DNA of 22,232 bases from a virus, in the IMG/VR virus record IMGVR_UViG_3300033148_004143, positions 1 through 22,232 of that record; one strand, 5' to 3'. Positions within the stretch are counted from its first letter, which is position 1, and each line of letters opens with the position of its first letter. The notes beneath the pieces are model-generated. The model did not search any database and was not told the origin of the DNA. It saw nothing but the letters and a program-made list of their open reading frames with translations. This document shows, in pieces, positions 4,574-11,306 of this stretch. A program made the position numbers and the translations under genes.

Positions 4574-4816
4574 TTGTCAGGAATAGAGCATAAGCAGGAG
4601 AATGGAGCGCCTGCGCATGCGCACGCGCGCAGGCAAGAGCAAGAGAATGAAGCGCACGCGCACGCGCAGGCGCAGGGGGGGGGGACGCAAACAAGCGAAA
4701 CCCCCCAAGCAGGCGGGGTGCGAATGCGTGATAGTAAGCCCCGACAAATATATGCATTTTCAAGTACAGGACAAGCGACATCCAAAACAGCAATTGCGTT
4801 ATGGGGAAAGAGATGA
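4574..4816 (+). CDS. low-complexity ORF over GC-rich tandem repeat (doubtful)
   Basis: The frame is open from 4493 and could start at TTG 4574, without a ribosome binding site. The product carries a repeated block, ENGAPAHAHARRQ then ENEAHAHAQAQ, a Gly run encoded by the G10 tract, and a more normal C-terminus (SKPRQIYAFSSTGQATSKTA). It ends in an ATGA overlap with the next gene, which favours it over the competing arginine-rich frame at 4602-4883. Either frame could be fortuitous, and the homopolymer makes sequencing errors or slippage likely. Confidence 0.35.
   Translation: MSGIEHKQENGAPAHAHARRQEQENEAHAHAQAQGGGTQTSETPQAGGVRMRDSKPRQIYAFSSTGQATSKTAIALWGKR
4592..4670 (+). repeat. imperfect GC-rich tandem repeat between terminase genes
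   Basis: Two units of about 40 bases (4592-4633 and 4634-4670) share AGAATG, AGCGC and GCGCACGCGC blocks. They contain long alternating purine-pyrimidine runs. GCCTGCGC (4609-4616) and GCGCAGGC (4627-4634) form a perfect inverted repeat in the first unit. The GC content is far above that of the flanks. It could be a packaging-site region, a low-complexity coding segment, or inserted DNA. Confidence 0.55.
4675..4706 (+). repeat. G10 homopolymer with facing C6 run
   Basis: Ten G residues occupy 4675-4684. Six C residues lie at 4701-4706, with CGC and GCG between them, so a nested hairpin is possible. Homopolymers this long are prone to slippage. The tract changes the reading of the ORFs crossing it. 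Confidence 0.7.
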
Positions 4817-5163
4817 AAGATTTAAACAAAGCCTTAAGGTGGGCTTTTGCAGAAGCACAAGGTTCAAGTGCGTATTCACTTGACAGGAATAGGCCTTACG
4901 ATGGTCAATCTCATACAGATTGTGGGGAACGGGGCAAAGCTCTTGTTGAAGGATTAACTATGCGGGACGTTGCTGATTGTATTGTTCAGGCTTTTCTAAC
5001 TTGTGCTGATATGGAAAGGGAGTACCCGATAAGAGACGACCTTTATTCGATACCCGATTTAAACGAAATTGACCCTGGTGCTATAATTAAAAATACAATT
5101 TGTAATATCGAGAAAATGATGAATATATATCCAAATATTCCAAAACCAAAAGGTAATGAATGA
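4813..5163 (+). CDS. conserved phage hypothetical protein
   Basis: I place the start at ATG 4813, which has GGGGAAAGAG upstream and overlaps the previous stop. ATG 4801 has no binding site. The 116-residue acidic protein has a first helix (LNKALRWAFAEAQGSS) and then YDGQSHTDCGERGKALVEGL followed by TMRDVADCIVQAFL. The GERG...G(L/I)TMRDVxDC(I/F)xxAF arrangement is recurrent in uncharacterised phage proteins near packaging genes. No enzymatic motif is seen. The stop overlaps the next ATG (ATGA). Confidence 0.7.
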   Translation: MKDLNKALRWAFAEAQGSSAYSLDRNRPYDGQSHTDCGERGKALVEGLTMRDVADCIVQAFLTCADMEREYPIRDDLYSIPDLNEIDPGAIIKNTICNIEKMMNIYPNIPKPKGNE

Positions 5164-5345
5164 GAAAAGACAGCAGGACTTATTCTTGCACTAATGGGCA
5201 CAGGTTAGTTCCCAACGGCCATAATGATTTGGATTTAATGTGTGGCGGGACGAAGTTATTATTTGTACCCATTTTAACTCGTTTTGCTATTAAGGGCACT
5301 TGTGGTATTTGCGGCAAGAGTGTGGAGTATAACGACCCGGATTGA
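5160..5345 (+). CDS. small protein with possible zinc-binding cysteines
   Basis: The ATG overlaps the previous stop (ATGA). The 61-residue product has Cys at TYSCTNGH, at LMCGG and at the pair CGICGKSVEY near the C-terminus. This is compatible with a small zinc ribbon whose second knuckle is CxxC. It has no membrane segment. The family is unknown and the function is not inferred. Confidence 0.6.
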   Translation: MRKDSRTYSCTNGHRLVPNGHNDLDLMCGGTKLLFVPILTRFAIKGTCGICGKSVEYNDPD

Positions 5346-5401
5346 TTTCTCTATCAGCCTAACGGCAGTATTTGGCCTCTTATCCCGTGAGCCGCCTAAT
5401 C
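5346..5401 (+). other. non-coding spacer before the tRNA-like element
   Basis: I see no convincing ORF here. CGGC and GCCG segments at about 5363-5393 could pair around a CTC...GAG stem, so the spacer may be part of a larger structured RNA together with 5402-5479. No promoter is evident. Confidence 0.3.
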
Positions 5402-5479
5402 AAGCCGATAGCGGCGTGTGGGAAACGCGCAAGTAAAGGTGAACATCACACAGCGGGTTCGACTCCCGCCTATTGGCTT
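5402..5479 (+). ncRNA. tRNA-like element with degenerate anticodon arm
   Basis: A 10-bp helix joins 5402-5411 with 5470-5479 (one G-U pair). A D-like stem of 4 bp joins 5414-5417 (GCGT) and 5425-5428 (ACGC), with a loop containing GGG. A T-arm of 5 bp (5453-5457 with 5465-5469) carries the canonical loop TTCGACT. Spacing matches a tRNA: 7-bp acceptor, two linker bases, D-arm, 24 bases, T-arm. However, no 5-bp anticodon stem can be formed in those 24 bases. The best register pairs 3 of 5. CCA is not encoded. It may be a decayed tRNA gene or a functional tRNA mimic. A tRNA finder may score it as a pseudo-tRNA. Confidence 0.5.
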
Positions 5480-5502
5480 TAGAAAGAAAGAATGAGAAAG
5501 AA

Positions 5503-5751
5503 ATGAAATATCGCAAGAAGCCGGTTGTAATTGAAGCGATACAATACACGGGCGAGAATAAGCAGGATGTTTTGGATTTCGGAAAAAACAACGTTTGGCC
5601 GGAAACGTGCAGCAGTGCTATAACAGTTACAACAATAGACAGAAACAATGCCCGCATTGATATTGGGGACTGGCTGCTAAAGGGCGTTAAGGGCGAGTTT
5701 TACCCCTGCAAGCCTGATGTATTTGAACAAACTTACGAACCAATCAATTGA
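5503..5751 (+). CDS. PGDYG-domain-like phage protein
   Basis: The start is ATG 5503, giving 82 residues. The N-terminus KYRKKPVVIEAIQYTGENK and the C-terminus GDWLLKGVKGEFYPCKPDVF are the two conserved ends of the short phage family usually labelled PGDYG domain (here IGDWLLKG replaces the PGDY-type turn). Members are common in phage genomes and their function is not established. It directly follows the tRNA-like element, and the ribosome binding site is weak (GAGAAAG). The family call is secure, the role unknown. Confidence 0.85.
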   Translation: MKYRKKPVVIEAIQYTGENKQDVLDFGKNNVWPETCSSAITVTTIDRNNARIDIGDWLLKGVKGEFYPCKPDVFEQTYEPIN

Positions 5752-5881
5752 CTTCATCTGCCACGTGCAGACTGAGTACGGGAGTCGTTTTGCGGCTCCG
5801 GCAGTTGTTAAGGATTACTTGATAACTCGACTTCAAGACGGAGAACGTCCGGTACAAATGTATAATTTACTGCACGTGTAG
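5717..5881 (+). CDS. small ORF overlapping the PGDYG gene
   Basis: This 54-codon frame begins at ATG 5717 inside the end of the preceding gene and runs to TAG 5879-5881, filling the gap before the next gene. The product looks protein-like, with an alternating hydrophobic pattern (EYGSRFAAPAVVKDYLITRL, then DGERPVQMYNLLHV). There is no good ribosome binding site, so it would rely on coupling to the upstream gene or on an internal start. No family is recognised. An inverted repeat (CACGTGCAG at 5762, CTGCACGTG at 5870) lies within it. Confidence 0.5.
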   Translation: MYLNKLTNQSIDFICHVQTEYGSRFAAPAVVKDYLITRLQDGERPVQMYNLLHV

Positions 5882-5904
5882 TATTATTTACTTTGGGAAA
5901 GAAA

Positions 5905-6081
5905 ATGTGGCCGTTTAGAAAATCAAAAAAACTTGCATTACTTAACTGGTGGGACGATATGAAGCCTGACTACGACTATCTGTATAAGCATAACCATCGT
6001 GTAATACTGCCTTACATACCAATCAGTTGGTATTGCCCAATGACTTTTACTTATTACTCAGGTACTATATGCGCGAGATGA
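5905..6081 (+). CDS. small aromatic-rich protein upstream of terL
   Basis: ATG 5905 follows GGGAAAGAAA, and a TTG at 5893 is less likely. The 58-residue product begins MWPFRKSKKLALLNWWDDMK and is rich in tyrosine, tryptophan and proline (YDYLYKHNHRVILPYIPISW). The last 17 codons overlap the 5' end of the large terminase frame, and the TGA overlaps ATG 6078. It may be a small coupled gene or, less likely, the N-terminus of the terminase separated by a frameshift. Confidence 0.5.
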   Translation: MWPFRKSKKLALLNWWDDMKPDYDYLYKHNHRVILPYIPISWYCPMTFTYYSGTICAR

Positions 6082-7691
6082 CCCCGGAAGACCTGTCCTT
6101 TGCCAATCCGGGCTTTTGGGCGCGTGCAAAGAAAATAAAGCTCCAGGCCGCTACGTTCTCATTTGTCGACCACGAATACCAAATAGAGCCTATGGGGTCG
6201 CTGGCAAGGCGCAGATGCTATATGAAGGCCACACAGGGCGGCTGGACTGAAATAGAAGTCCTGCGGTCGCTCTGGAGTATGATATACAAGAAGCATCCTC
6301 TTGGGGATTTGTACTTATTCCCGACGTCTGATGATGTTAATGAGTTCTCTAAAAGCAGATTTAACCCCCTGATTGCCGCTAATCCTGAGTATATAGGCCA
6401 ATATGTCAAGTCCGGCGGGCAGGGTACTGATACCGCTTCTTTGAAGAAGATTCACAATGCTTTTCTTTATCTTCGCGGGGCACGTTTATCTCAGAGGGTT
6501 TCTGAGCAATATGAATCATCCAAGATGAGAAGTATCCCTGTTGATGAGGTCAAGTTTGACGAATTAGACCTGATGGATGAGGCTGTTGTCGCCAAGGCTC
6601 GTGGAAGGATGGGGCACAGCAAGATTAAGGCTGAGACGTATCTTTCCAATCCTCTTGTTCCCGGTGAGGGGATTGATAAGATATTTCAGACCTCCGACCA
6701 GAGGTATTGGTTCAGGAAATGCTCTTGTGGGGAAGAGACTTGTGCTGAGTTGTTCTTTGATGAAGACCCCGAAAAATGCGTTGGTATCCGTGATGACGGG
6801 ACCGGATATATCCGGTGCAAAAAGTGTGAAAAAGAAGTACCGTTAAATAACGGCGCGTGGATTCCTTCCGTTCCTTCAAATTCAGATTTTATGCACGGAT
6901 ACAGATGGTCGCAGTTGACGTCGGTGTTTAACGACCCCGCTGAGATACTTAAAGATTTCCGCAATCCCCCTGAAGGAAACCTTGCTGACGTTTACCGGTT
7001 AAAACTGGGTCTTCCGTATATTGCCGCAGAAGACAGGCTCACAATGGCACAGGTTTATGCCTGTTGCAATAATGACGGAATGTACTCATCTCACTCAGGC
7101 CCGTGCGCAATGGGAGTTGATGTGGGGGATACGAAACACATTGTCATTGGTGCAAGAACGGGAAGAGAACAGTATCAGTTGTTCAAAATTATTGCTCTGG
7201 ATTCGTGGAATGATATTCACGATTTGGCTGTAAGATTCAATGTAAAAAGTGCTGTATTTGATTTGCGCCCTTTTCGTGATAAGGTGATGGAGTTCATCTC
7301 CAAAGAATCTTATCGGGCGTTTGCCTGTGAGTATTCCGACAATCCCGCCTATACAAGAACGTGGGATGATAAGAGAAAGATAGTTAAGGATTACCGCACT
7401 GCTCTTTTTGATGAAACCCACAGAATGGTTGTAACGCCGGGGATGCTGACTATCCCGCGAATGTCTGAAGTTATCAAGGAATTTGCCAAACAGATGTGTG
7501 ATGCTTACAAATTACTTGAAACCAATAAGAGAACCGGCGCCAAGCAATACAGATATAAGGGCAAGAAAGAGCATTACCGGAACGCCTTGAATTACTTTAA
7601 GCTGGCGGTGTCTCATAGCGGCCTGCGCCCGATTAAGAATTACAGAAAAGATTCAGACAGTAATGTGATTTCGGATTATGAGAGAATCTAA
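6069..7691 (+). CDS. terL: terminase large subunit (GpA-type)
   Basis: This is the ATPase-nuclease motor that packages DNA into the prohead. The protein is 540 residues from ATG 6069 (AGG six bases upstream). ATG 6078, in ATGA overlap with the preceding gene, is an alternative. It has a deviant Walker A (KATQGGWT, residues 53-60), a Walker B-like segment (SIPVDEVKFDE, about 155-165), a cysteine cluster (about 218-253: CSCG, ETC, KC, RCKKC) like the zinc region of GpA terminases, and an RNase H-type nuclease start (MGVDVGD, Asp351) followed by AVFDLRP (Asp398). Portal genes follow. Family assignment is by motif order. The packaging mode cannot be told. Confidence 0.88.
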   Translation: MREMTPEDLSFANPGFWARAKKIKLQAATFSFVDHEYQIEPMGSLARRRCYMKATQGGWTEIEVLRSLWSMIYKKHPLGDLYLFPTSDDVNEFSKSRFNPLIAANPEYIGQYVKSGGQGTDTASLKKIHNAFLYLRGARLSQRVSEQYESSKMRSIPVDEVKFDELDLMDEAVVAKARGRMGHSKIKAETYLSNPLVPGEGIDKIFQTSDQRYWFRKCSCGEETCAELFFDEDPEKCVGIRDDGTGYIRCKKCEKEVPLNNGAWIPSVPSNSDFMHGYRWSQLTSVFNDPAEILKDFRNPPEGNLADVYRLKLGLPYIAAEDRLTMAQVYACCNNDGMYSSHSGPCAMGVDVGDTKHIVIGARTGREQYQLFKIIALDSWNDIHDLAVRFNVKSAVFDLRPFRDKVMEFISKESYRAFACEYSDNPAYTRTWDDKRKIVKDYRTALFDETHRMVVTPGMLTIPRMSEVIKEFAKQMCDAYKLLETNKRTGAKQYRYKGKKEHYRNALNYFKLAVSHSGLRPIKNYRKDSDSNVISDYERI

Positions 7692-7713
7692 TAAAATTTA
7701 AGAAGGACAAAAA

Positions 7714-7893
7714 ATGAGCGGCGGAGCACCAAAGACGATTAAACCCCCACCTGTTCCACCCCCACAAGCAATACCGGATGTTGGCGAAGAGACTGAAGAG
7801 TTTGCAAGGCGCAAGCGCCCGAGGGGCAGGCAGGAAACGATTATAACAGGTGAATTAACACCGGATACGGGTAAAAAGAAGGTATTGGGATGA
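7714..7893 (+). CDS. short proline-rich phage protein with KRPRGRQ motif
   Basis: The ORF has 59 codons with a good AGAAGGA binding site. The product starts MSGGAPKTIKPPPVPPPQ, followed by EEFARRKRPRGRQETIITG and a short KKKVLG end. Proteins of this layout, with a proline stretch, a basic RRKRPRGR centre and (T/I)ILTG, occur next to head-tail connector genes in many podovirus-like phages. The function is unknown, possibly structural or internal virion. The stop overlaps the next gene. Confidence 0.8.
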   Translation: MSGGAPKTIKPPPVPPPQAIPDVGEETEEFARRKRPRGRQETIITGELTPDTGKKKVLG

Positions 7894-8039
7894 TGTGGAC
7901 TGTTGGGGCTATCATTATTAGCACCGGAATTATAATAAGTTGTATTATTTGCGGGGCATATATAAATATCAAGTCTTATTTTTGGCATCGAGAAATGGAT
8001 TTGTTCCGAGAAGAATTAAATAACCATAATTGGAAATAA
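7890..8039 (+). CDS. 49-residue single-pass membrane protein
   Basis: The ATG overlaps the preceding stop (ATGATGA). The N-terminal half is one hydrophobic helix (VGAIIISTGIIISCIICGAY). The C-terminal half is charged (KSYFWHREMDLFREELNNHN). The size and topology resemble small phage membrane proteins such as holin- or spanin-like peptides, but no lysis gene lies nearby, so I make no functional call. Its stop lies two bases before the portal ATG. Confidence 0.65.
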   Translation: MMWTVGAIIISTGIIISCIICGAYINIKSYFWHREMDLFREELNNHNWK

Positions 8040-8041
8040 CT

Positions 8042-9664
8042 ATGCCAACCAAAGCAGAAGAGATAATAGATATTCGCAACAGGGAACTGCGGGCGCAGGC
8101 CAATATAAGAAGTTTATGGCAAAAGACAGCGAATAAATTATATCCTTACGTCCAGATAGACGCGACTTACGAGCCAGGCTCGATGAGAACCACAGAGATT
8201 TACGACCAGACTCCGATACTGGACGCTGAGGATATGGTGTCGGGCTTAAAACAAATTCTTATACCATCCGGCCAGCCGTTTTTTGCAATTAAGACGGGCG
8301 GTAATACGAGCGACTCCATTCAGAGATATATTTCTTACTTAACCGAAGCTGCGCACGAAGCAATTTATACATCTAATTTCATAACCGAGTTTGATGAAGT
8401 ATTGAGGTCTCTGATAATTTTCGGCCCTGCAAGTATCTTTTCCGAATGGACGCCCAAGACAGGTTTGAATTACAAGAATTGTGTTTTGGGGTCGTATCAG
8501 TTTCTTGAAAATAGTAAGAAGTTGGTTGACGGAATTGTTCTGACCATAAAATACACTCCACGGCAGGCAATAGAGGAATTTGGCAAGGATAATGTCGGCA
8601 AGGAAGTTATGGAGGCTTTCGCCGAGCCGAAGAAGCAGAATGACTTATTCAATTTCATTTATCTTGTAAGACCGAGAGAAATAATCAATCCCAACCTGTC
8701 TCGTAGTTATACCAACAATATGCCGTGGGAATCCACAGTAGTAAATGAAAAAGAAAAGCTAATTGTATCCGAAAGCGGCTTTGTTGAATTCCCATACCAC
8801 AGCGCAAGGTGGAAGCGTCCGGCAAATGAAAAACACGGCAGGGGAATAGGGACGGAGATACTTCCGCAAATTAAGGTTCTCGACAGGACAATGCGGAACT
8901 GGATAGACGTTGGCAATTTGTGGGCCAATCCGCCGAGAGAAGTTTTATATTCCGTTGACGGCCCTGTAAGGGTTACCCCCGGCGCAAAGAACATTGTGCA
9001 GGAAATGAATTCCATTCGTGCTCTTGACTCAGGGCTGAATGGCAACTTTCCGATAACCGAGAAAGGATTAGACCGCCAGCAGGAACTAATCCACAGAGCG
9101 TTTTTCAGAGACGCTTTCTCTCCATTGGACGACTTGACCGGCGACAGAAGGACTACGCTTGAAATAAGAGAGCGCATCAAATCTACGTGGCACAAAATTG
9201 GCCCGCCTGTATCAAGAGTATGGTACGAGCTTCTGGATGGTTGTATGACCAGAAGTGTTTTATTGCTTATAAGAAACGGCGCCGTCGAGCGCCCTCCGGC
9301 GGAGCTTGAGGGGGCTAACTTCGGGCTTGAGTTCGTAGGCCCGTTCGCGCTTGAGTTAAGAAGCCAGCAGGCCAAGGCGTTTCAGGAGTGGGTTGCGTTT
9401 GTTGGTAATATGGAAGGTGTCTTTCCGGGCGCTACTGATAACGTTGATACCGATGATGCTATTATGCGTATGGGGCGGACGTTCGGCGTCAACGTGGAAG
9501 ATATGGCTTCGGAAGAGGAAAGAGACGAGAAGCGGAGAATACGTCAGGCCGAGAAGGAGGCACGGCAAGCATTACAGGCGGCTCAGGTTGGGGCGCAGGC
9601 CTATCAGGGAGCAACAAAAGCGCCGGAAGAGGGAAGTCCCGCTGCCGCGTTAATGGGAGAATAA
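8042..9664 (+). CDS. head-to-tail connecting protein (portal)
   Basis: This 540-residue protein is the T7 gp8-type portal: a ring at one head vertex through which DNA enters and leaves, and to which the tail attaches. Family features include the N-terminal helix region (EIIDIRNRELRAQANIRSLW), DAEDMVSGLKQILIPSGQPF near residue 75, and AIEEFGKDNVG. The C-terminal part has DLTGDRRTTLEIRERI, a match to the conserved T-A/T-x-E-x-x-x-R motif, and an Ala/Gln-rich tail that could reach the capsid interior. I start at ATG 8042 (GGAA seven bases upstream). The length fits the family. Confidence 0.9.
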   Translation: MPTKAEEIIDIRNRELRAQANIRSLWQKTANKLYPYVQIDATYEPGSMRTTEIYDQTPILDAEDMVSGLKQILIPSGQPFFAIKTGGNTSDSIQRYISYLTEAAHEAIYTSNFITEFDEVLRSLIIFGPASIFSEWTPKTGLNYKNCVLGSYQFLENSKKLVDGIVLTIKYTPRQAIEEFGKDNVGKEVMEAFAEPKKQNDLFNFIYLVRPREIINPNLSRSYTNNMPWESTVVNEKEKLIVSESGFVEFPYHSARWKRPANEKHGRGIGTEILPQIKVLDRTMRNWIDVGNLWANPPREVLYSVDGPVRVTPGAKNIVQEMNSIRALDSGLNGNFPITEKGLDRQQELIHRAFFRDAFSPLDDLTGDRRTTLEIRERIKSTWHKIGPPVSRVWYELLDGCMTRSVLLLIRNGAVERPPAELEGANFGLEFVGPFALELRSQQAKAFQEWVAFVGNMEGVFPGATDNVDTDDAIMRMGRTFGVNVEDMASEEERDEKRRIRQAEKEARQALQAAQVGAQAYQGATKAPEEGSPAAALMGE

Positions 9665-9665
9665 A

Positions 9666-9881
9666 ATGGCAAGCAATGTGAACCATCTTGTTGAAAAAGC
9701 GACCGGTTTTTCAGTAATAAAAGAAAATAATGGAATTTATAAAGAGATAGAGCAGTGTTGTAATTGTGGTGATGCAACGAAAATAAGAATAGAACGATGG
9801 GAATCCGGCAGAATAGATATATTCTGTCAATGTGGTGAATGGCTTGGAGATATTTGGCCGAACTCTTTAGTGAGAGCATAA
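9666..9881 (+). CDS. small zinc-ribbon-like protein
   Basis: The ORF has 71 codons starting one base after the portal stop, with GGGAGA upstream. Two cysteine clusters, QCCNCGD and FCQCGEW, about 25 residues apart suggest a small zinc ribbon. An intervening beta-rich segment (KIRIERWESGRIDI) fits. Such short proteins are frequent in head gene clusters, and no function is known. Confidence 0.7.
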   Translation: MASNVNHLVEKATGFSVIKENNGIYKEIEQCCNCGDATKIRIERWESGRIDIFCQCGEWLGDIWPNSLVRA

Positions 9882-9912
9882 AACGCATTATCATTTTAAG
9901 AAAAATACCCCA

Positions 9913-10065
9913 GTGTATGTTAAGCTCAAGGATGGTACATCTTTTGTCGCTAAATGGCACGCCTGCATAAGAAAGTGTTTTCATTTTATGAATAGAAAGC
10001 CAATAAAAATCAAAAAAGTTAGATTTATCAGTATCAACAAACCGAGGTTGCACGATGCCGGTTAG
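9913..10065 (+). CDS. probable 50-residue basic protein, start uncertain
   Basis: A frame open from 9874 ends at TAG 10063-10065. The most plausible start is GTG 9913, but it has no ribosome binding site. The product looks genuine: YVKLKDGTSFVAKWHACIRK, then RKPIKIKKVRFISINKPRL, beta-rich and strongly basic. It fills a gap that otherwise holds no gene and overlaps the next start by 11 bases. No family is recognised. Confidence 0.45.
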   Translation: MYVKLKDGTSFVAKWHACIRKCFHFMNRKPIKIKKVRFISINKPRLHDAG

Positions 10066-10174
10066 AAAAGTGGGCGGAAAATGGAAGATGGGCAGTAAGA
10101 CATTCGGCAGCAAGGCTAAAGCCGAGCGTGCCTATACTGCATATCGCGCAAAGAAATATGGAAAGAAAAAATGA
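10055..10174 (+). CDS. 39-residue basic phage protein
   Basis: The ORF runs from ATG 10055 to a TGA in ATGA overlap with the next gene. The product is very basic: MPVRKVGGKWKMGSKTFGSK, then AERAYTAYRAKKYGKKK. The pattern (a short Gly-Lys beta-hairpin followed by KxxAERAYxAYxAKK) is recurrent in tiny phage proteins located in head gene clusters. The function is unknown, and nucleic acid binding is plausible from charge alone. Confidence 0.7.
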   Translation: MPVRKVGGKWKMGSKTFGSKAKAERAYTAYRAKKYGKKK

Positions 10175-10431
10175 GCATAAGTCTTGAGACTTGTGGCGAT
10201 ATTATCAAGATTGAAGACAATCTCCCGGCGTATCCGTTAAGCGACAAACTAATTGACCGAATGGTCAAGAAATATTGTGAGATTGTAATTTCAGCTTTAG
10301 GAGAAATAATGGCCATACCAAGAAAAGGTGATTGCGGCGGCACGCCGCGCGTGGGGAAAGTCGGCGACCCGAAACCAGGCAGAGGCGGAAGGAGAAGAAA
10401 TGGCAGGAGAAGAACTTCAAGAGGCTCTTAG
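10171..10431 (+). CDS. ORF with internal start encoding a GR-rich small protein
   Basis: The full frame starts at ATG 10171 (ATGA overlap) with MSISLETCGDIIKIEDNLPA and a helical middle (LIDRMVKKYCEIVISALG). An internal ATG at 10309 has its own AGGAG six bases upstream and would give a 40-residue Gly/Arg-rich product (MAIPRKGDCGGTPRVGKVGD, ending GGRRRNGRRRTSRGS). Short PRKGDGxG...GRG-type proteins exist as separate genes in other phages. This may therefore be a fusion or two products from one frame. Confidence 0.6.
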   Translation: MSISLETCGDIIKIEDNLPAYPLSDKLIDRMVKKYCEIVISALGEIMAIPRKGDCGGTPRVGKVGDPKPGRGGRRRNGRRRTSRGS

Positions 10432-10636
10432 TCAGCGTGTATCGGACTTCAAGCACTCATTTGGAACGCCATCCGGCCAGAGAGTCTTAAAGTACCTATC
10501 GGAGTTTTGCTTTGAGAACCAGAGCACTTTCGATGCGAGTTCTCAGAGCACGTGCAATTTTAATGAAGGCTCAAGGTACGTAATTCTTGAGATAAATAAA
10601 TGGTTGAATTTTGATTTAACGAAAGGAACAAAATGA
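10400..10636 (+). CDS. Bbp19-like phage protein
   Basis: The start is ATG 10400, with AAGGAG six bases upstream. A longer frame from 10328 has no such site. The 78-residue product contains VSDFKHSFGTPSGQRVLKYL, FCFENQSTFD, and FNEGSRYVILEINKWL. The order (F-x-T-P-x-G-x-R-V-L, a C/TF segment, then F-N-E-G-x-R-x-V) matches the small Bbp19-type proteins found beside portal genes in podovirus-like phages. The role is not established. The stop overlaps the next ATG. Confidence 0.8.
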   Translation: MAGEELQEALSQRVSDFKHSFGTPSGQRVLKYLSEFCFENQSTFDASSQSTCNFNEGSRYVILEINKWLNFDLTKGTK

Positions 10637-11022
10637 GTAAGGACGGATTAGCTGTAGCCTCAAAAGAGACTACTACGGCCCCGACAATGTATCGGGAGGA
10701 AGAACAGGACGAAGCGGTAGCAAGGGGGCACGTAAGAGTTACGGAAGTAATCGCGTATGATGCTACTAAAACACCAAGAAGGTATCCCCCTGAAAGCCTG
10801 ACAGACAAGGGCAGGATAATGAAAGACGCCGACGGAAACACAATGTATGTGGAAATTGGTCGCGGCCCGTATTTCTTTCAGGACAGTGAAGATTTTATTA
10901 TTTTCAAGGAGAACAACCCCAAAGCAAGATTGGAAACCTTTGGCGTTCAAATGCTAAAGTCAACAGCAATCAAGAAAATTAACAACCCGGAGAATATGAA
11001 GCAATTCAGGAGGAAGAAATAA
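10633..11022 (+). CDS. hypothetical head-cluster protein, 129 residues
   Basis: The ATG overlaps the preceding stop, and GAAAGGAAC lies upstream. The product is acidic at the start (MYREEEQDEAVARGHVRVTE), then has TDKGRIMKDADGNTMYVEIG, GPYFFQDSEDFIIFKENNP, and a basic end (MKQFRRKK). It is probably a soluble small virion or assembly protein between the connector and scaffold genes. I do not recognise a named family. The stop TAA overlaps the next ATG (TAATG). Confidence 0.7.
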   Translation: MSKDGLAVASKETTTAPTMYREEEQDEAVARGHVRVTEVIAYDATKTPRRYPPESLTDKGRIMKDADGNTMYVEIGRGPYFFQDSEDFIIFKENNPKARLETFGVQMLKSTAIKKINNPENMKQFRRKK

Positions 11023-11306
11023 TGGAAAACGCCCCGACTCTTGAAAACGTTTTTATGTTAGGTGATATAAGATGTGAAATACTACCTCGCAGTGATACAG
11101 GAACCGACTTCATTCCAGAAGAGCACTATGCGATAGTTGCTGATAGTGTTATAGATGGAAAAGACTATAGGTGGTGTGATACTTTCAAGAACAGCATACC
11201 ATATCATATAGCAAAAGAAACTTTTAGTAAACTTGTGGTAGATATTTTTGCAAGAACAAAGAAAAGATTTGGAAGAACAGATTTGGGAGGAAGAAATAAT
11301 GGCTGA
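11022..11306 (+). CDS. hypothetical 94-residue protein
   Basis: The start is coupled to the previous gene (TAATG), with AGGAGGAAG upstream. The product begins MENAPTLENVFMLGDIRCEI and contains YAIVADSVIDGKDYRWCDTF, a beta-rich segment ending in a possible helix (AKETFSKLVVDIFARTKKR). Its last eight bases overlap the scaffold gene. It has no recognised family. Confidence 0.65.
   Translation: MENAPTLENVFMLGDIRCEILPRSDTGTDFIPEEHYAIVADSVIDGKDYRWCDTFKNSIPYHIAKETFSKLVVDIFARTKKRFGRTDLGGRNNG

Noticed and set aside
4429-4593. 54-residue plus frame overlapping the end of the small terminase
   Set aside because: There is no ribosome binding site and no recognisable pattern. It is probably a chance frame.
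4602-4883. Arginine-rich plus-strand ORF over the GC-rich repeat
   Set aside because: Its composition follows from the GC repeat, the AGGAG is too close to the ATG, and it overlaps 70 bases of the well-supported gene at 4813.
5752-5892. Structured RNA closed by CACGTGCAG and CTGCACGTG with internal hairpins
   Set aside because: The same bases are an open, protein-like frame (5717-5881). The inverted repeat is only 9 bp over about 100 bases, so a coding explanation is simpler.
8707-9375. 222-residue minus-strand ORF within the portal gene
   Set aside because: It lies wholly antisense to a strongly supported portal gene and shows no ribosome binding site or protein-like pattern.
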